Origin: Rhizoctonia solani | Taxonomy: Eukaryota; Basidiomycota; Agaricomycetes; Cantharellales; Ceratobasidiaceae | NCBI RefSeq assembly: GCF_016906535.1 | Contig: NC_057376.1 | Span: 1,054,001-1,118,000 of the forward strand | Length of the DNA stretch: 64,000 nt | Reading direction: 5' to 3' | In this document: piece by piece, positions 24,201 to 36,300 of the stretch | Layout: the number at the start of each line of letters is the position of its first letter | How positions within the stretch are numbered: the first letter of the stretch is position 1 | Made by a program: the position numbers and the translations under genes | The notes under the pieces: model-generated | The model's database searches: none | Told to the model about the DNA's origin: nothing | Seen by the model: only the letters and a program-made list of their open reading frames with translations

Positions 24201-24682
24201 TGCGCCCGCTCGCACTCTGCTCGCGATGCCGGCCATCACTTCCTCACGAACTGTGCAAAAGGCAGAAGCAAAACACAATGTTACCACAGAATGTGCGTTC
24301 TTCGCATTCCCCTCATTGCACACTCCCCCCCCCCTCCACCCCCTCCACCCCGCCCTCCCAGTTCTCCCGTGTTTAATCATCCATTTTACGTCGACTTTAC
24401 CCCGTCATTTCCTCCGTTGTTTGTGCAACTGTTTGCCCCTGCACATCCTTGGCTTGACATTCGCTTCTGGTTTGCCGCCACTGGCAGCCAGCCCTTGCCC
24501 CTCCCCTCTCAATTCCCACGCCTTTTCCCAAGCTAATTTACATTTCTTGTTTACTGACTATTGGACTTTAATTCTTAATTCTTCACATACGATCTCACTT
24601 GGTTGCACCATCACCATTACTCCATCAATACCGTCTTCTCCAAACGACTTTCCATCGACAAATTCATCTCACCTCACACAGA
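21225..24682. other. 3.5-kb gene-poor region
   Basis: No gene could be supported on either strand. The longest frame (minus, 23551-24090) has no domain motifs and overlaps GT-rich simple sequence (near 23785-23805). The right end (24061-24600) is extremely pyrimidine-rich, with a C-tract at about 24324-24336, and is probably promoter and 5' UTR of the ankyrin gene, whose first coding exon may lie there. Confidence 0.4.
22010..22028. repeat. Perfect 9-bp inverted repeat with 1-nt spacer
   Basis: GTTGACAGG-A-CCTGTCAAC: two perfect 9-base arms around one A, in the gene-poor region. It could be a dimeric transcription-factor site; no neighbour gives a clue. Confidence 0.5.
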
Positions 24683-27616
24683 CCCAAACTATGGCCTTCA
24701 TTCTGCTGCCGCCACGGGAAACCTCGGCCTCGTGTCGTTTGCGCTCACAAACGGTCAACCGACAAATGCGGTCCTTGATGGTGTACTTCCCATCCATGCG
24801 GCCGCCAGTGGCGGGAATACGCGTGTAGTACGCATGCTTATCGATGCTGGTGCAGATCTCAATATCGGTCGATTATCGCGAAAACTTGGTGCCAGTGGAG
24901 GCAAAGGCCGTACGGGCGCCAGTGGGAGCGCGATGAACATCTATACTGCGGTAGGCGGCTCCCATATCGGAACCGGCGGCAGCACTGCGCTTCATTTCGC
25001 AGCCGCGAATGGTCATATCGACGTATTGACACTCTTATTGAGATGTGGAGCCGATTTGAGCAAGGTTGACAAGCACGGCGTCACTCCATTGATGCTTGCG
25101 GAGAGATTAGGTCGGGTAAGTCATTTCCGCGTTCTAAGCATAGCACCTATCTCACGACTTGACATTGGCAATAGACCGAGGCAGCCGCCACTCTACGCAC
25201 ATGGGCAAAAGAGAACCCCAAACCAAATTCGAATTCTACACCGAATGGCACAAACCACAGTCTCCATGCCAAACGTTCTCTCGAAACACTTCTGCGCGGT
25301 CCATGGGCTGGCAGTCGAGTCGACCTCGGCCGTTTCGACCAAAACGCTAGCAAGGTCGATCTGAGTATCAGTGGCGAGAGCCGAGGAGAACTGGGATCAG
25401 GAAGTAGTGGTGTCGACTTGGGCTCCGGTTCTAGTCGAACAGAGCTCGGTGAGCTCGGCTTTTACCCGCCTCTGGGCGGGTCCTCTCTAAATGATTCGCG
25501 CCGACCGAGTCTCCCGACTTCTGCAGGGTTGTTATTTGGTCCGAAGCCATCCAGACCCAGGAGCAATAGGACTTCGTGGAGCGGTGGAAAGATGCGTCGG
25601 TTTATTTCGCGTATAAAACGGGACGGCGCAACCAGTTGGGACGCTGGCGAACGCACGCCACAGATTGATTGGGCCGATGAGGTGGAGTTCAGGCGGGGCG
25701 AGAGGGTGGCGGTGGAGATGGGTTTGAAAGCCCCAAGTGCCGCCCTCCTGATGAAGAGGGCTTCCAGTCAGAACGAAGCGGTGAGGCCACGTCGCAAGGC
25801 GAGCGAATTCCACCCTGAGCCCGAGTACGATTTTCTCGAGGATGAGCCTATGGAGAGTCGGCCCGTCATCCAAGACGACGATGACATGGATGATGATCTA
25901 GATATGGATACGGTTCCAACTAAACGAGTACTACACCCTCGATCCTACTCAAGTTCGAGTGCCGGATTCAGTCATGTTGGGAGGAATAGGTTAACTAGCC
26001 CCTCAATGCCTATCTTACCGCTTCCTAACGAGTCGTCGTTGATGCTATCCGCCGCGACTTCGACGACATCGATTCCGCCTGCCACATCGCCTCGACGATC
26101 CCGCGCACCCTCACCAGGCCAGTCACATATGCGTTCGCTTTCCGGAGGGATGACTTCTCGCCGGGGACTACGTGGTTCGAGCAGCTTTAGCTCATTCTTG
26201 CCGAGGCAGCCAGAGGAAGTTATGCCGAGCAGCGGGGATAGCACAGTTGACGGGACGGCGCCTGTAGCAAATGATCCGAGTTTCCAGCCCCAGGGCCACT
26301 CAGAACCGCAGCCACCGACGGACGCAAAAGGTACTACATCGATGCTCGAGTCCCCCGACGGTCGGTTCCGCGGAGACTCGCTCTCTTCTACCGATTCGGA
26401 AAACACAAATCAACTTTCCTCATCTATGGCAACAACTGACACCGGGATCACCACACCGTCACTGTATGCGGCCACTTCACCACTTCCACCTCACAAGGGT
26501 GCGATGACCTTTTCGCCCGTGTTCGAAACCGAGGATCTGGACGAGATTGATGAGCGCAGTGAGAACTTGGGCGAGACGAGGCGGCACTCGGTCACTCCCG
26601 TCAACCTGCGGTCGATCAGCACATTCGAACAAGCGCAAGATTTGGTGCGCCAAGTCGAGAGGGAAATTCTCGAACCCGGCTCCCTAGGTCCAGATTCCCC
26701 TTCGCTGGCCGAGCAGCTGGCGGCATATGGCGAAAGCTTGGCGATTGAACGCCGGTTCGCGCGAGGCGAAGCTCAGAAACGTGCTTGGTTGGCTGAACGG
26801 AGGAGCCACGATGAGGACGCGGACGAAGATGAGGACGAAGAGGGCGGCTGGGCCTCGTATGTACGCGAGCCCATCCCGAAGATTGGTGCACCGTTGGGCA
26901 GGGCTTCGAGCGTGGATCATCGTTCCGGCAAATACAGGTCGATGCCTCCACCTAGCCGGACACACTCAATGCCAGCCCGCCAGATTCGTAAGTTTATTTT
27001 GTTGGTAATACACAATCGAACAGCCGGCTGACTTGGAATTTATCCAATAGCCATGACTCCCCTCTCCAGTGCGTTAATGGCGCCCTTTAGTCCGACCTCG
27101 CAGTCTCGTACTCCGGAGCGTGTAAGTTTCACCGGAGCGTTGCCCGGGTCTCAGTCTCGTCAAAACTCGGGAGTTCTGGCTCGTGCGGCCATGATGCCCC
27201 GTAGGACCGCCTCGAGCCACGGTTCGTACGTAAGCCGGTCGGGATCGATTGAAATCATCGAGACGGCACCCACCCCCATTGAATTTCCTCACCGCGCGCT
27301 CGAACTTCACCGCCGTTCGGCCAGCACCGGTGTCTCAGGATTCCCTTGGACATCCTACACACCTTATAGCATGGCAATTGTCAATCAATCCCCAGAACAC
27401 TCAGACGATGCCGACAGCCACTATGAGCTCAACTCGCGCACCGCCCCGCTCTCACGCATCACCACTGCCCCCTCCAAAATCGGGAATGCGATCGGGAATG
27501 CGTTTTCGCGCGATCCAGATTACGAGCCCGTGCGCCGCAAAAAATTGAAGCGATTCGTAAAACAGCTTGTCAACCCTGAGCGCTCTGGTACAGAGAAAGA
27601 GATCACCCTCATATGA
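24683..27616 (+). CDS. Ankyrin-repeat protein with long disordered tail
   Basis: Three supported exons: 24683-25115, 25175-26987, 27051-27616. Four ankyrin-type repeats open the protein: PNYGLHSAAATGNLGLVSFA, DGVLPIHAAASGGNTRVVRM, STALHFAAANGHIDVLTLLL and HGVTPLMLAERLGRTEAAAT. A Ser/Pro/Arg-rich, presumably disordered region of over 700 residues follows, with an acidic patch (DDDDMDDDLDMD), a conserved-looking helical block (FEQAQDLVRQVEREIL, SLAEQLAAYGESLAIERRFA) and a basic C-terminus (RRKKLKRFVKQLVNPER). The acceptor at 24682 (CACACAG) implies an upstream initiating exon that I cannot fix; ATGs at 24226 and 24281 are candidates. Ankyrin repeats mediate protein-protein contact; the specific role is unknown. 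Confidence 0.75.
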
Positions 27617-28427
27617 GTCCGTGTATGACGAGGAGGGGGAAGTACGGAGTCTAGGTGTAGTTGGTCATTTGCTTTCATGTTTCCGTGACTTGTTCGTTCT
27701 CCTTTTCTCTTTATGGCTCTATTGATCTGGCTTGGCTTGGTGTGTGCTTTGGTGTCTTTTATCTCTGTTGTCGTTCGTGTTCCATCTGCATGCTGTGTTA
27801 TCCCGCTCATCTTTGGTTATCCCATGTTATCTTACTCGGTTAGCTTGTTTTCTGATATCTTTCATCGGCACCGCATCTTTTCTATCTCTTCTATCCGCCT
27901 TTCCATCGATTTCTTTTGTTTATCGTGTTTGCATGCACATGTACAACGCAGAATTATCTACAGTAACAATATATGCACAACCGTGAAATACTAGCGCGAC
28001 TGGGCTCAGGACACGTGATCGAGTGAAAACGCCCCTGCCTTTGTCGAATTACCGCAAATTCAGCTCCTCCATCGATATAATTTTTTGAAGTTAACCAATT
28101 ACTGCATTACAGATGATACTCGGCCTTTCTGAACCTAGCTAGACTCATCGGCAGCCAGACAGACACTTTACGATCGACAGCCAACTTCCTCCACTAAAAA
28201 CTAACTTGAGTTCTTTGGTTCGACGCTCTGCGGCACTATTCTCTACGCTCGCATACACCTTAGTATGGACTAGCCAATCTACTTGTTGATCCTGGATCCA
28301 AGATCAGCCCTCGAGCTCTGCATTCTGCCCAAGCTCGGATCAAGCACACCTGATAGAGTGGGTGTCCGATTTACAGCCTCGGAGATTGCAGCCCATCATC
28401 GATCGCGACGTCCAGAACAGCAGAACA
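27617..28427. other. 3' flank of ankyrin gene and intergenic
   Basis: T-rich 3' UTR-like sequence to about 27990 that encodes fortuitous hydrophobic frames, then AT-rich intergenic DNA with a CACGTG at 28012-28017. Confidence 0.4.
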
Positions 28428-29282
28428 TGACACTAGATCTAGAATATCTTTATTTCTACGTCTCGGTAAATGCGCATATCCAGATTTTACGTCCAATTCT
28501 GACATTTCTACCCCTAGTTGCGTTTGGAACTCGATTGTCTCAAGTGCAGTTGTACGGTATATTCGTTTTGGCGCTCGTGGGACTTGCGTTTGTGTTTCGA
28601 ATTAAATTTCTGACTCGAGCTGGATCCAGTCATAGTCGGCGCTCGTTTGGATGACTCTTACTCAAATCAGGAAATTTGTGACTGGGACTATTTAGAATTA
28701 GACGTTCACTGGTTATGGACGCACTCGTACCCAAAGCAATTTCACGTATGGACAATATTTAGGCTGTCTGCCCTGCTAGCTATTTATATCTCGTCGCTAT
28801 GGGCCCTACGCCTGGACCTGACTTTGGGGACAGTAAGACACGATTGGCGTCGCTCATTACTATGGCTATCCGAGATGTCCATGCGGATAATGATGTTCTG
28901 AGATCCTGTTGGGAAGGATCAAGCTTTATTGGAGGCTACCGAGGTAGTAAAGCAATGACACGAAGAAAATGACGTACACTCAAGTAGCATACATTTAACT
29001 ATGACGAGTGGATCTGACTTGTTGAAGCCGGTAACCTAAAGGAATACGGAGGTGGCGTCTCGGTGACTTTTACATCGCCCCCCCCCCTATTCAAACGCTA
29101 GATCCTTATGATTGGGGACTTGGGTTGCTCGACCGTGTCGATGATCCAACCGAAGGTACTATCAAATTAATGATCACGAGACAGTACGTGTCCCCTGCTC
29201 GAGCTCAGTCGGTCCTCGCTTCAGCTCGAGGGGCCAAACTTCAAACAATCACCGGGGCAAACCGGGCATGTATTGGCGAATA
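28428..29282 (+). pseudogene. Fragmentary gene, possible small membrane protein
   Basis: Frame 28428-28654 encodes 75 residues with a hydrophobic helix (LYGIFVLALVGLAFVFRIKF). Further on, other frames show coding-like text: RLASLITMAIRDVHADND with RSCWEGSSFIGGYRGSK (about 28830-28950), then LDPYDWGLGLLDRVDDP and LMITRQYVSPARAQSVLA (about 29098-29220), ending at a stop near 29282. I could not join them by introns into one frame; a C-tract (about 29081-29090) lies in the middle. It may be a decayed member of a lineage-specific family. No function can be given. Confidence 0.3.
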
Positions 29283-31027
29283 GGCCTCGGACGAGTGAAT
29301 ACATGATTGGCGAGAAGTAGAATGTGGCCTAATTCAAGATTCCACCTTTTTGGGAGGCCTATTTTGGGGGGTTAAGCTATTATAAGCTTCACTGAGGCAA
29401 AAGTTCTATGAGTAGACTCCGCTCAATTGTTAGATTTGTCGGTGCGTTCTTTGTACATCTCTTATCTTTGGTAGCGACTGGAAGGGCGTTCATCTGTCTG
29501 CTGTTTCTCGTAAATCTACTTTTCCCTGATCGATAATGGTGCCCACACGATGCACATTCGTACATCTGGTTCCCCGTTTATTTGACACGTGCGTGCATTA
29601 CTGAGCTTTACTCTCAATCCGAGGCCTAATATCAGTGGTATATTAAGTAGTGCATTTTACTTTGCGAGTCACCTGTGTCTTTTGGGTGATTACAGGCGCA
29701 GTAGAAGACGTTGTTGTACTTCATATGCATAACGAAACATAAGCTCGTATGTCGGTACATTCTACATTCACATGTCAAGGTGTCACTGGTGTCCATACAA
29801 ATTCAATTATCTCCAAGTAAAATAACGCCAAAGTATGGCAAAGTAAAGTGCCAAGTCAGTTACCGACTGTGTAGTCTTTGTTCGTGTTGAACCACAGCCT
29901 CCATGTCATAGTGACCGAAACAAATCAAGGCTTATTTGAATCCCGCTCAGTCGAAACAAGTGGAGTAATTGTCGATAAGACGATAACAATTACTTACTGT
30001 ATTCCTTGGATGAGATATATACATGTAGCTATAGCTACCGATCCTTGTCGAGTAAGCCTGTTAGTTGCTGTCAATCAGAAATGAAATACAACTGCATTTG
30101 TTCGGCTAGTCGATCCTCTTGGACTTCGATTGAAAATGAAATAGGATTGACCTCGCACGTTTCGAAGTTTGAAGTGTCGATTTATCCCATCCCTGTATTG
30201 ATTATTCGTCTCCGAGCATTTTGAATGAATTACGAGTACAGACGCATATATCTACTGCATCAAGTCTTGGGAGGAGGTCAGGCATTCCCAATCGGACTTG
30301 GCGCACGCTTTTGATAATCCAATCAGAATTCAATCGTATGCGACCCCGATTAACTGTATAGTATTATCAGCACGTTTGCGATAACAACTCCGGTAGGCTT
30401 CGTGATTGAACTGTGTTGAGGATGTTCACAAGGGATAGATAGTCTATTTGTCCTAATTTGCTTAGAAATACAGTTAACCGGAGTTTGCTCATTGTGAAAT
30501 GAAATGGTGTGGATGAATGAGCGACGGGCGCAATGCTGGCCCTTGGTGTTTATTGTGGCTGGTTTGAGGACAGCTGGCCATGCAGGTAGTTTAGGATGAT
30601 GATAAGAAAGGAGAGGGACTGCAGTCTGAATTTATTGTTCGAATTAATCGTTTGTTTCGAAGCACAAACCGGAGAACATCACTCATCTGTGAAGAAGCGC
30701 CGCCTCGTGTTTCGGTCCTAGGCTGACGATCTGGACCGGGCCGATCAACACTGCCAGCGATACAACGACGACGACCAAGCACTGGATTGAGTAGCATTGG
30801 TAGGATCTGAGTAACGGGAAGAGCGTCGGCAAACCTAGTCAGACATTGAATAGTATATTTATCCCTGTGAATTCCGGTCTCACGCGGATCCGAGGAGAGA
30901 CATCGACTCACGAGAGGACCACACCTTCTGCGGACGACCTCCATCTCTGGCTTTCATCTCTCGACTCGAGTACACTTGGAGACTGCCTAGAACCAGTATA
31001 TACTACACTACACTGCACTATACTACT
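29283..31027. other. 1.7-kb intergenic region
   Basis: No gene recognised on either strand. A minus-strand frame at 30591-30944 lacks family motifs and is probably fortuitous. Confidence 0.4.
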
Positions 31028-32418
31028 ATGAGCTCGAGCTCGACGTCGTCAAGATCATCGCAGCCGCCTTCTGGCCGGAAGAGGCAAGTGTATGAGCTCA
31101 TGATTGCATTACCCAGTTCCAGCTCACACTCGACCACAGAAAATACACCGAACAGGAGCTCCGGACTACACTCGACGTAAGCAACTTGCACACATGCCGC
31201 ACGTGCCATGCTAATCCATCAATGTTCCAATATGGCACTCGCCTAATAGCTTCTGAATAGCATTCCGCGCCCACTGTCTCCGACATTACCCCCCTCTCCC
31301 CCGGCATCCCCGGCCCCTCCCTCCCAGCGCCGCCGCTTGTCTCCGGACACGGACCAGACGACAACCCCGCCCGCATCTACCCCGTCGCCCGCACCTATCC
31401 GACGACCGGCTCTTACCTCGGCCGAGCTTTCTCGGATGATCCCGATCTACAAGGAGCGCGCAAAGCTCTTCAAGCGCTCCGGGGACAGCCGCAAGCGTAC
31501 CGAACTCCGATCCAGGCGTCTAGGCCTCTTGGAACTCACAGACTCCGTGCTCCACTTTGCCTACGTATTCTGGGCCGAGGACCGCGAAAAGTCCAAAGGC
31601 AAGAGCATTATGATGTGTGATGTTGGCACTTGGCGTACCCTCGAAGGTCTCGTTGTTGCCTGCAAGGGCGGCTGGGCCAAGGACGGTGACCCCGCAGCAC
31701 GCGGGCTGATTGGGATGTTGTGAGTAATCCTCTTGTTTTGGATATCCCTCGGACTTGACAGGGCTTCAGGAATCTCCTCGAAGGATTGGTGTTGAGCAGA
31801 ATTGCTCATTCAAATATCTTCTCTATTCGAGAGACGACCAAGGGATTGATTATCCCCCCATCCAATTCAGCCAGCACCACCACTCTTAATCCCAACCCAA
31901 ACACCGGCGCAACGCCCAACCCCAATGCAGCCGGCACTCCGAAGAATCACCCTACACCCCCTTCACACGTGCCATCTCCAGCCCCTACTACCTCCCGGAG
32001 TCCGGTCCCACCACCGGCCCAACAAGCACACCACCCGCTCCCCCCATTCTTCCTCCAAAACATTCTCAAGCACAGCTCTGGCTTTTTGCAGTCCTCATCA
32101 AACATTGCCCATGCGTACTCGCTGCTTAACCCCGCGTTTATGCACACACATTACCCGCGCACGCATCAAATATGCTCTACAACGTCCTTGGGCGCCCGTT
32201 CTGATGGCGGTCACGAGGCGGCATTCGCACGTTTAAGCGATGATGGCTTAGAGGTAGATCTGGATGCTTGCGCACGTGGAGAGGGACTGTGGGCGTGGCC
32301 AATTACGTGTGGTGCGGGGATGGCGCATCTCATTGGGTTCGGGCGCAGTATGTTGTGGGAGTTTGCGGATACCCGGGGCGGATATCGCACACACCATGGA
32401 GTGAATGAAGAATATTAG
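31028..32418 (+). CDS. Conserved-looking protein of unknown function
   Basis: Three exons (31028-31176, 31261-about 31722, about 31776-32418) join in frame. The N-terminus is Ser-rich (MSSSSTSSRSSQPPSGRKR), then Pro-rich (PRPLSPTLPPSPPASPAPPS). A helical core follows: LTSAELSRMIPIYKERAKLF KRSGDSRKR, LELTDSVLHFAYVFWAEDRE, TWRTLEGLVVACKGGWAKDG and NLLEGLVLSRIAHSNIF. After another proline-rich linker the C-terminus has FFLQNILKHSSGFLQSSSNI and LWAWPITCGAGMAHLIGFGR. I do not recognise the family. The arrangement of a single helical core inside low-complexity tails suggests a nuclear regulator; the core faintly recalls the helical C-terminal domain of AF4/FMR2 proteins, but this is weak. Confidence 0.65.
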
Positions 32419-33375
32419 ATCATTCTTTCCTTCTCTTTGTTCCTTTTTTGATTTATGGTCTGATTATGGGATCTCTGACTTTCTTTTTACGCTGTCGTTT
32501 TTATTTATTTTATGGTACGGTTTTGTTTGTTGTTCTTTTATCCTACATCCACCCATCTCACCACATTCCCTATTCGTCCACCCCAATCTGTTTTGCTTTG
32601 CGATTTTGCCTTTCTTCGTTTATAGTTTATTTCACACCACACCCTGGATACGGCCATCCCTCTACCATACTTTCCTTTTCGCTGTCGTTGGATACGCTTT
32701 CTCTTTACTTTCTTAGTTCATGGTGCAGGTTTTTGCTCTCCTATTGTCGATTGTACTATAATGACACAAACGCGGATTTTGTTTGGACTAAGAATTCAAT
32801 TAAATTATCGATCAATCACCAATATACTCTAGCGTGTCACACGAGGGTGTGAAAGTGATCCAGTCGCACGTACGGCGATCATGTGGGTTGTGGGCGATAT
32901 ATGCCGAACATGCGCAGTCTGAAATTTCGGCGAGCAAGTTAATTGGCACGTTTGCTGTGTCTGAGCAGCATATTTTTGGCTCTAGAGAATCGGCCTTTGA
33001 GCTAATTGAAACCAAAGCTATTGGATCAGAGTCAATTGTATGCTTGTCTGAGACAGAGTTGGGCCGACCGTTATTGTCAGCATTGTTGCAGCCAAGCTTA
33101 AGCCGCAGGAGTCGCTGGGCGCTTAATCATTTCGCACCTCTCATCCTCGCCACCATCGGCCCGGTTGAATACAAGACGCCTCTTCAACCCTTCGTCTCTC
33201 TTTTGAACCATTAACTGCAAGGGGGCGAAAACCAACCCAAAAAGAATACGGGGGATAATTTGAACTCGTGGTGAGACGCTGTGCTAGAAGCAAGTGTTGT
33301 GGGCTGGTCAAACTTGGAGACAGGTTGATTCGAATATAATATTTTATTCCAATCAAGTGTTCGGATTGAATAGTG
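32419..33375. other. Intergenic, 3' UTR and MED14 promoter
   Basis: T-rich 3' flank to about 32760 with fortuitous hydrophobic frames, then the upstream region of MED14. No other gene seen. Confidence 0.45.
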
Positions 33376-36300
33376 ATGCACGACCCCGAGGTTCGATCTG
33401 CGCCGTCCCATCCTCTCAAGATCCGCATCCACCGAGACAGCATTAGCAAGGGTGCACCTAGTCCCACTACGCTCGTCAACGGCCATGCGACAGCCAATGG
33501 GAAGCCGGAGCCACGCGAAGAGGACGAAGCTCTGCCGAGAACACTCATGGGCCAGGTCCCGCTGAGTGTTGCGGTATCTCGCATAGTGCAGAATGCGTAT
33601 GCCGAGCTGGGCAATATGGCAGAGACGTGAGTCGGACTGTTTCAACTTGAATCCGTGGGTTGACTCGTCCTCGTCCTCGTCATAGTCTGCCTAGCCAATC
33701 GGACCACGATAGAAAGCGTCACATCTTCCAATATGTGTTGACGACTCGAAAGGGGTTTGTCAAGATGTATGTTGCGACCAAGTGGGCCGAGAATGCTCGT
33801 GCGGTGCAGACATGTCTCGATATTATGCAGTACTGTAACCGTGCTGGTGAACAGCTTCAGCTCTCCTCGGCTCATTTGTCGACAATCGCCAACGCGTTGG
33901 GCTCGTTGAGGATAAGGAATGCAGATCTCTTGACCGCACTCGATGTCCTGACCACAGGTACTTATCGGCGGCTTCCGAGCATCACAAAAGAGCTTTATAC
34001 TCCGCAGAAACCGATGAGCAAGGAGGACATTGTGAAGGTCATGAGGGACACCGACGCTGCCATTCGATTAAGACTTCGCTCGACAGAGCTTCTTCCGACC
34101 GAGATGAATTCGTACCGCGTCGGTGAGTAGGCGGGCCCTTGGGCTAGTTCAATGGTTTATGTTCTTTCAGCGGATGGGCGGGTGTATTTCACTGTCCCGA
34201 ATCGGTTCATGGCGTCTTTTACGGTCTTGGGGGGCACGAACGATGATCCATGGTGGTGTGCCGATGTTGAATTCTTGTTTGAGCTCAAGGGAGAGCGAAG
34301 CACGGCTGTTCGTGAGTATTGATCTCATGTTGATCTTGACGCTGGCTAATGAATCACAGAATACCCACGAATACCGCCCAAACAAATGCGTTCAATCATT
34401 CAGCAAGAGACAAACGCTCTGCTTGCTCACATTCACAACCAACGGGCCACACAAATTAACGAGACCAATGATCTAGCGAGCATCAATCGCAACAGTGATG
34501 TGGTAGATGCACCGCTTATCAGGGCCTTCAACTTTCTCCGTGAGTTCATGCTCTAACATGCCGAGGCGCTTGGGACTGATATGGGCCAGAACTTTTATCC
34601 CTTACATACCAACTTGAAATATTACACTACCAGGCCAATTTAATGCGAACTATGGGCTTAGCGGACGTTTTAACGATTGAGCTTGCGCCAGACCGTAAAT
34701 CAATGAAGATCTGGTATTGGGTGTAGGTGTCAAAATCTGGGGAATGTATCCTTGGTGCTTATTTTCCATTAGCACTAAAAATAGGCGCGCCGGCCAACCT
34801 CCTGGAAAGCCTGACCTCCCCCTCCCACCGCACGGAGGCCTGATCACAGTCAGCATCCAAATGACAAGCGAAGCCCAACTTCGTGAGCTGGCAAAAGAAC
34901 GGGAGCAGCAAAGGAAGAGCCGAGGTGGGAAGGCTCGGCCAGGGTTGACCAGTCAAGCTGCACTACTACCGTCTTTCCCGAGTGTATCTCTGCCCCAATC
35001 GGATTCCCGAAGACCAAGAGGCGGGCAGTCGTGGGCCGTTCGGGTCCGGGAGGACTTGGAGAGACGATCGAAGTTGGCGGCTCATGCTACTGCCCGGGCT
35101 GGGGCGGATGTGAATCCGAGGCCGACGAGTGTGAGCGGGGCAGCGTCGGGGTCTGGTTTGGGTGGGGATGTGGGCGGGGTTCGACCGAGTGACGAGGTAG
35201 AGCATGCACGGTTCCTGGTCAAGTGGGAGCCCGTGGCGGATTGGTTGGGTATTAGTGTGCCCCGTGAGGTTGGAGACGAGGATGATCTTCAAGTGGTGCG
35301 TTTTAACTTGAGTTTTGGTATTTTTCCTCTAATTGTTTAATTTCAAGGACGCCTCTGCGCTGAGTTTTGCGACCATCTATCACAATGCCATTCGGAAACA
35401 CTCAGATGCTATCACGCGTGCTCTGCATACCCAAGTTCCCGATGCTGAGCTCAAACCATTTGGACCGGCCGGGAACCTCGCGATGGTCCAGTCTCGCATC
35501 TTGGTTTCCATTTCACCTCGAAACGGGTTCGTTTTGGTGCAGGACACAGCGGACATGGCCTCGCCTGGCCGGGTCAGTCGGTTTACGCAGGCGGGCGAAG
35601 CCGTCAGCAGGCAGCCGCAAGCACTAGCAGAACAAGTCGCGCTGCTCAAGTTTGCAGTACGTCGGACGTATTTCCTTTTGTATTTTGGGGTGTCTCACAC
35701 GTCATGCGCTCTAGATCATCGCCGACTCCGTAGAGCAGCAAGTCCGATTCCTGGGCTACCCATGCACACGGAATCGAGGATTCCCACCTCGGTACCAAGT
35801 CCTCATCCAAAAGTTTGGGCATGGGGCCAGACACTTTTTGTTCACGCCCCTGGCTGGCTTCCCGTCATATGACGTCGTGATTATCGTCGCCGATGAAGGG
35901 TTCCGGTAAGTTTGGTGACTATGTCTATTTTGAGACATAGCTGATTGGATATATAGGTATGGATTGATTGAGACCGAGGTGGCTGGAGGGTATGTGAGCT
36001 GGAAGGACGGGACGTTGTTGGATGTCGAGTCAATACGGCGTCACAAGGCTGGCGTTGGTGCGGAGGCTCTTCAGGAGCAGCCTAGGCCCGAGTAAGTTAG
36101 TTCCTTGTGCCCTGGAGGAACACTTCTGATAGTGGATTAGCTTTGAGATTGACGGACAAACGTTGCGAGATGTTCATGCCTATTGTCGGTACGTTGGTCG
36201 TTTTGTCTTGGACGCTTCTGGTCTGATCTACAATCCAAAGGGCACGAGTATCCTACGCGCTTGTCGAGGCTCAGCTCAGGTACCTTACCCTTCCCTATAC

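Noticed and set aside
27661..27994. Hydrophobic open frames looking like a small membrane protein
   Set aside because: They lie in the T-rich 3' UTR of the ankyrin gene; T-rich DNA encodes hydrophobic residues by chance in every frame.
30347..30482. Possible second MITE (CGATTAACTGTAT / ATACAGTTAACCG ends)
   Set aside because: Arms are only 13 bp with a mismatch and there is no target-site duplication; could be chance in AT-rich DNA.
32405..32852. Two long hydrophobic frames after the unknown gene
   Set aside because: Same reason: T-rich 3' UTR sequence, no splice signals or conserved residues.
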